Shown here in pieces: positions 62,895 through 64,000 of a DNA stretch of 64,000 nt. The notes beneath the pieces are model-generated. The model did no database searches. It saw nothing but the letters and a program-made list of their open reading frames with translations, and was not told where the DNA came from. Each line of letters begins with the position of its first letter. The stretch's first letter is position 1. The stretch is from contig VFZL01000002.1 in NCBI GenBank assembly GCA_016871175.1, forward strand, positions 62,001 through 126,000, given 5' to 3'. The stretch is from Acidimicrobiia bacterium. Its GTDB lineage: Bacteria > Acidobacteriota > Vicinamibacteria > Vicinamibacterales > CAVVIG01. The position numbers and the translations under genes were made by a program.

Positions 62895-62909
62895 CGGGGC
62901 GAAGCCCCG
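62895..62909. terminator. CGGGGC-GAA-GCCCCG hairpin between convergent genes
   Basis: A perfect 6-bp GC stem with a GAA loop, between the stops at 62859 and 62915. It is probably a bidirectional terminator. It resembles the hairpin at 7972-7986. Confidence 0.5.
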
Positions 62910-62914
62910 ACTGA

Positions 62915-63454
62915 TTAACGCGCGGCGGCGTCGGGTGGTGTCAGGAGCGCGCGCGCGATCTTGCGCGCGCCGTTACGTATGCTGCGAGTCGCGCTGTTCA
63001 CCGTGATCGTCGCGCGCGAGATCGCCTCGACGTCCGCGCCGACCTTGAACGGCGATCGGACGTCCTTGCCGACGAACTGCTTCGCGAACTCCGGCTTGTC
63101 CACCGAGAAATACCCGTACGGTTCGCGGTGCGCGGTGACGACAACCCCAGTCAGCATGCCTTTGACATCGATGCCGACGAGCATCTGAATCGGACCGTCG
63201 TAGCCGCGCTCGAGCGGTTCGAGGTCGATCGTCCAGAAGGCGTAGCCGACCGGCGCCTTCTGTGCGTCCGAGCCGTAGACGGTGAAGTGGGGCGGGTTGC
63301 CTTCCTTGGCCGAGAACGTGGCCGCCGTCGGAAAGAGCCGCTTGAGCCGTTGCTCTAGGAGTCCGCTCTCTGATCCCTGCCCGCCGATCACGAGACTGCC
63401 AGCTGTGAATGTGTGGACGACGCACGCGAAGAACGGCAGATGGCGAACGCGCAT
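62915..63454 (-). CDS. Exported FMN-binding-domain protein
   Basis: 179 residues with a signal peptide (FACVVHTFTAGSLVIG). The FMN-binding domain (as in RnfG and the NosR N-terminus) is shown by APVGYAFWTIDLEPLERGYD, GPIQMLVGIDVKGMLTGVVV, HREPYGYF and the flavinylation site region VEAISRATITVNSATRSI. In ApbE targets the motif is S/T-G-A-T-x-T; here it is SRATIT, with arginine in place of glycine. A periplasmic electron-transfer role is likely, perhaps linked to the dehydrogenases nearby. No ApbE gene is in the window. Confidence 0.8.
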   Translation of the reverse strand: MRVRHLPFFACVVHTFTAGSLVIGGQGSESGLLEQRLKRLFPTAATFSAKEGNPPHFTVYGSDAQKAPVGYAFWTIDLEPLERGYDGPIQMLVGIDVKGMLTGVVVTAHREPYGYFSVDKPEFAKQFVGKDVRSPFKVGADVEAISRATITVNSATRSIRNGARKIARALLTPPDAAAR

Positions 63455-63548
63455 GTCCTCGCATTATGGCGTCTCTCGAAAGATCCGATCAAGGAATCAC
63501 CCGGCAAGCGCCTTGAACTGACTACAATTGCGCGATGCGGAGGACGGG

Positions 63549-64000
63549 ATGACGACACGAGGCGGGATCGCCGTTGGTGTGAGTTGCTGTGCCCTGCTTG
63601 CGAGCGTCGCCGCGCAGGGCCCAGGGCCGTCACTGAGTGCCGTCAAGACGCTCCAATGCGCGCTCACGCTTCAGACTGCCGGGAGTTGGAAGAGTACGGA
63701 GCCGCAGTCTGAGACCAAGCCGATCCGAATGGCGCTCCGCTACGAGGAGGTCGACACGGACGATGGGACGGCACGCTTCGTCGGGTCGTCCGGCCGTACT
63801 GATGTCGCGGCGCGCTTCGTGAGGGACGCGCTGACCTTCATTCACTCGGGTACCGACGGCTCCGTCGCGCTCACCACCGTGTCCCGATCCGCCCCAGACG
63901 GTAAGTGGCTCGCGGTCCACACCCGCCACGAGTTCAGCGAGACCTCGTCAACGGGTGTCACGCTCGGACCTGCGCAGTACTACGGGACCTGCACGATCGA
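63549..64000 (+). CDS. Exported protein of unknown function, 3' partial
   Basis: The frame from the ATG at 63549 stays open to the window end (150 codons). A signal peptide (GIAVGVSCCALLASVAAQ) is followed by LSAVKTLQCALTLQTAGSWK, RYEEVDTDDGTARFVGSSGR and LGPAQYYGTCTI. I do not recognise the family. It is divergent from the FMN-binding gene, with 94 bases between the starts. Confidence 0.65.
   Translation, partial: MTTRGGIAVGVSCCALLASVAAQGPGPSLSAVKTLQCALTLQTAGSWKSTEPQSETKPIRMALRYEEVDTDDGTARFVGSSGRTDVAARFVRDALTFIHSGTDGSVALTTVSRSAPDGKWLAVHTRHEFSETSSTGVTLGPAQYYGTCTI

Noticed and set aside
1-64000. CRISPR arrays, rRNA genes and prophage modules
   Set aside because: No regularly spaced repeats, rRNA-like conserved blocks or phage structural genes were seen; the recombinase and transposase pieces are isolated fragments.

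Overview
The window is GC-rich bacterial DNA, most consistent with an Acidobacteriota genome, probably class Vicinamibacteria. This assignment is an inference from gene content, not from a marker gene. The evidence is two large TonB-dependent receptors with an N-terminal carboxypeptidase-regulatory-like domain, a DUF1592/DUF1552 pair beside a secreted ankyrin protein, DUF5818 and DUF5916 proteins, a TolB/PD40 propeller fragment, several PQQ-type propeller dehydrogenases, and many exported proteins of unknown function. No rRNA, tRNA or CRISPR array was found.

Layout. 1-8.6 kb is a surface-polysaccharide locus: a tyrosine-kinase/chain-length protein, heptose-phosphate isomerase and kinase, a flippase-like membrane protein, a family 2 glycosyltransferase, a hexapeptide N-acetyltransferase and a Gfo/Idh dehydrogenase, followed by broken YfhO and Wza-type genes. 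8.6-12.5 kb holds a DUF6644 membrane pair and a two-gene Baeyer-Villiger monooxygenase/esterase operon. 12.7-21 kb is a co-directional TonB receptor - ankyrin - DUF1592 - DUF1552 unit. 21-24 kb is SoxR with a divergent SDR-queA-like operon behind a clear SoxR-type operator, then an OsmC protein. 24-26.5 kb is a second TonB receptor.

26.6-33 kb is a graveyard: IS21 istB and istA pieces, a serine-recombinase tail, a DUF433/DUF5615 toxin-antitoxin pair with a shifted toxin, a truncated PD40 protein, an intact Uma2 protein, a truncated quinoprotein dehydrogenase and an S41 protease scrap. A second, smaller graveyard (37.2-40.4 kb) has an ATPase without its Walker A region, an acyl-CoA-dehydrogenase-like tail and an IS1380-type transposase end. 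A third lies at 43.3-44 kb.

34-64 kb is otherwise rich in exported redox and hydrolytic proteins. These include two paralogous proteins that combine a regulatory-like beta-sandwich, one CxxCH haem site and a propeller; a di-haem peroxidase; a two-propeller sugar dehydrogenase encoded as one chain; a one-propeller sugar dehydrogenase; a phosphotriesterase-like protein; an amidohydrolase; a PEBP protein; and an FMN-binding protein. The haem-propeller proteins and sugar dehydrogenases are neighbours and share a TAGAATC motif 54-69 bases upstream of their starts, which suggests a common periplasmic oxidation function.

A recurring oddity is the number of otherwise well-preserved genes carrying one lesion. 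Four interruptions in native genes are in-frame TAG codons (hddA, YfhO remnant, quinoprotein dehydrogenase, DUF2252), and one is an in-frame TGA exactly where a lipobox cysteine is expected. Several frameshifts fall in C/G runs (acetyltransferase G8, deacetylase C7, amidohydrolase G6). They may be true decay, population variation, recoding or sequence error, and this should be resolved before trusting any single call.
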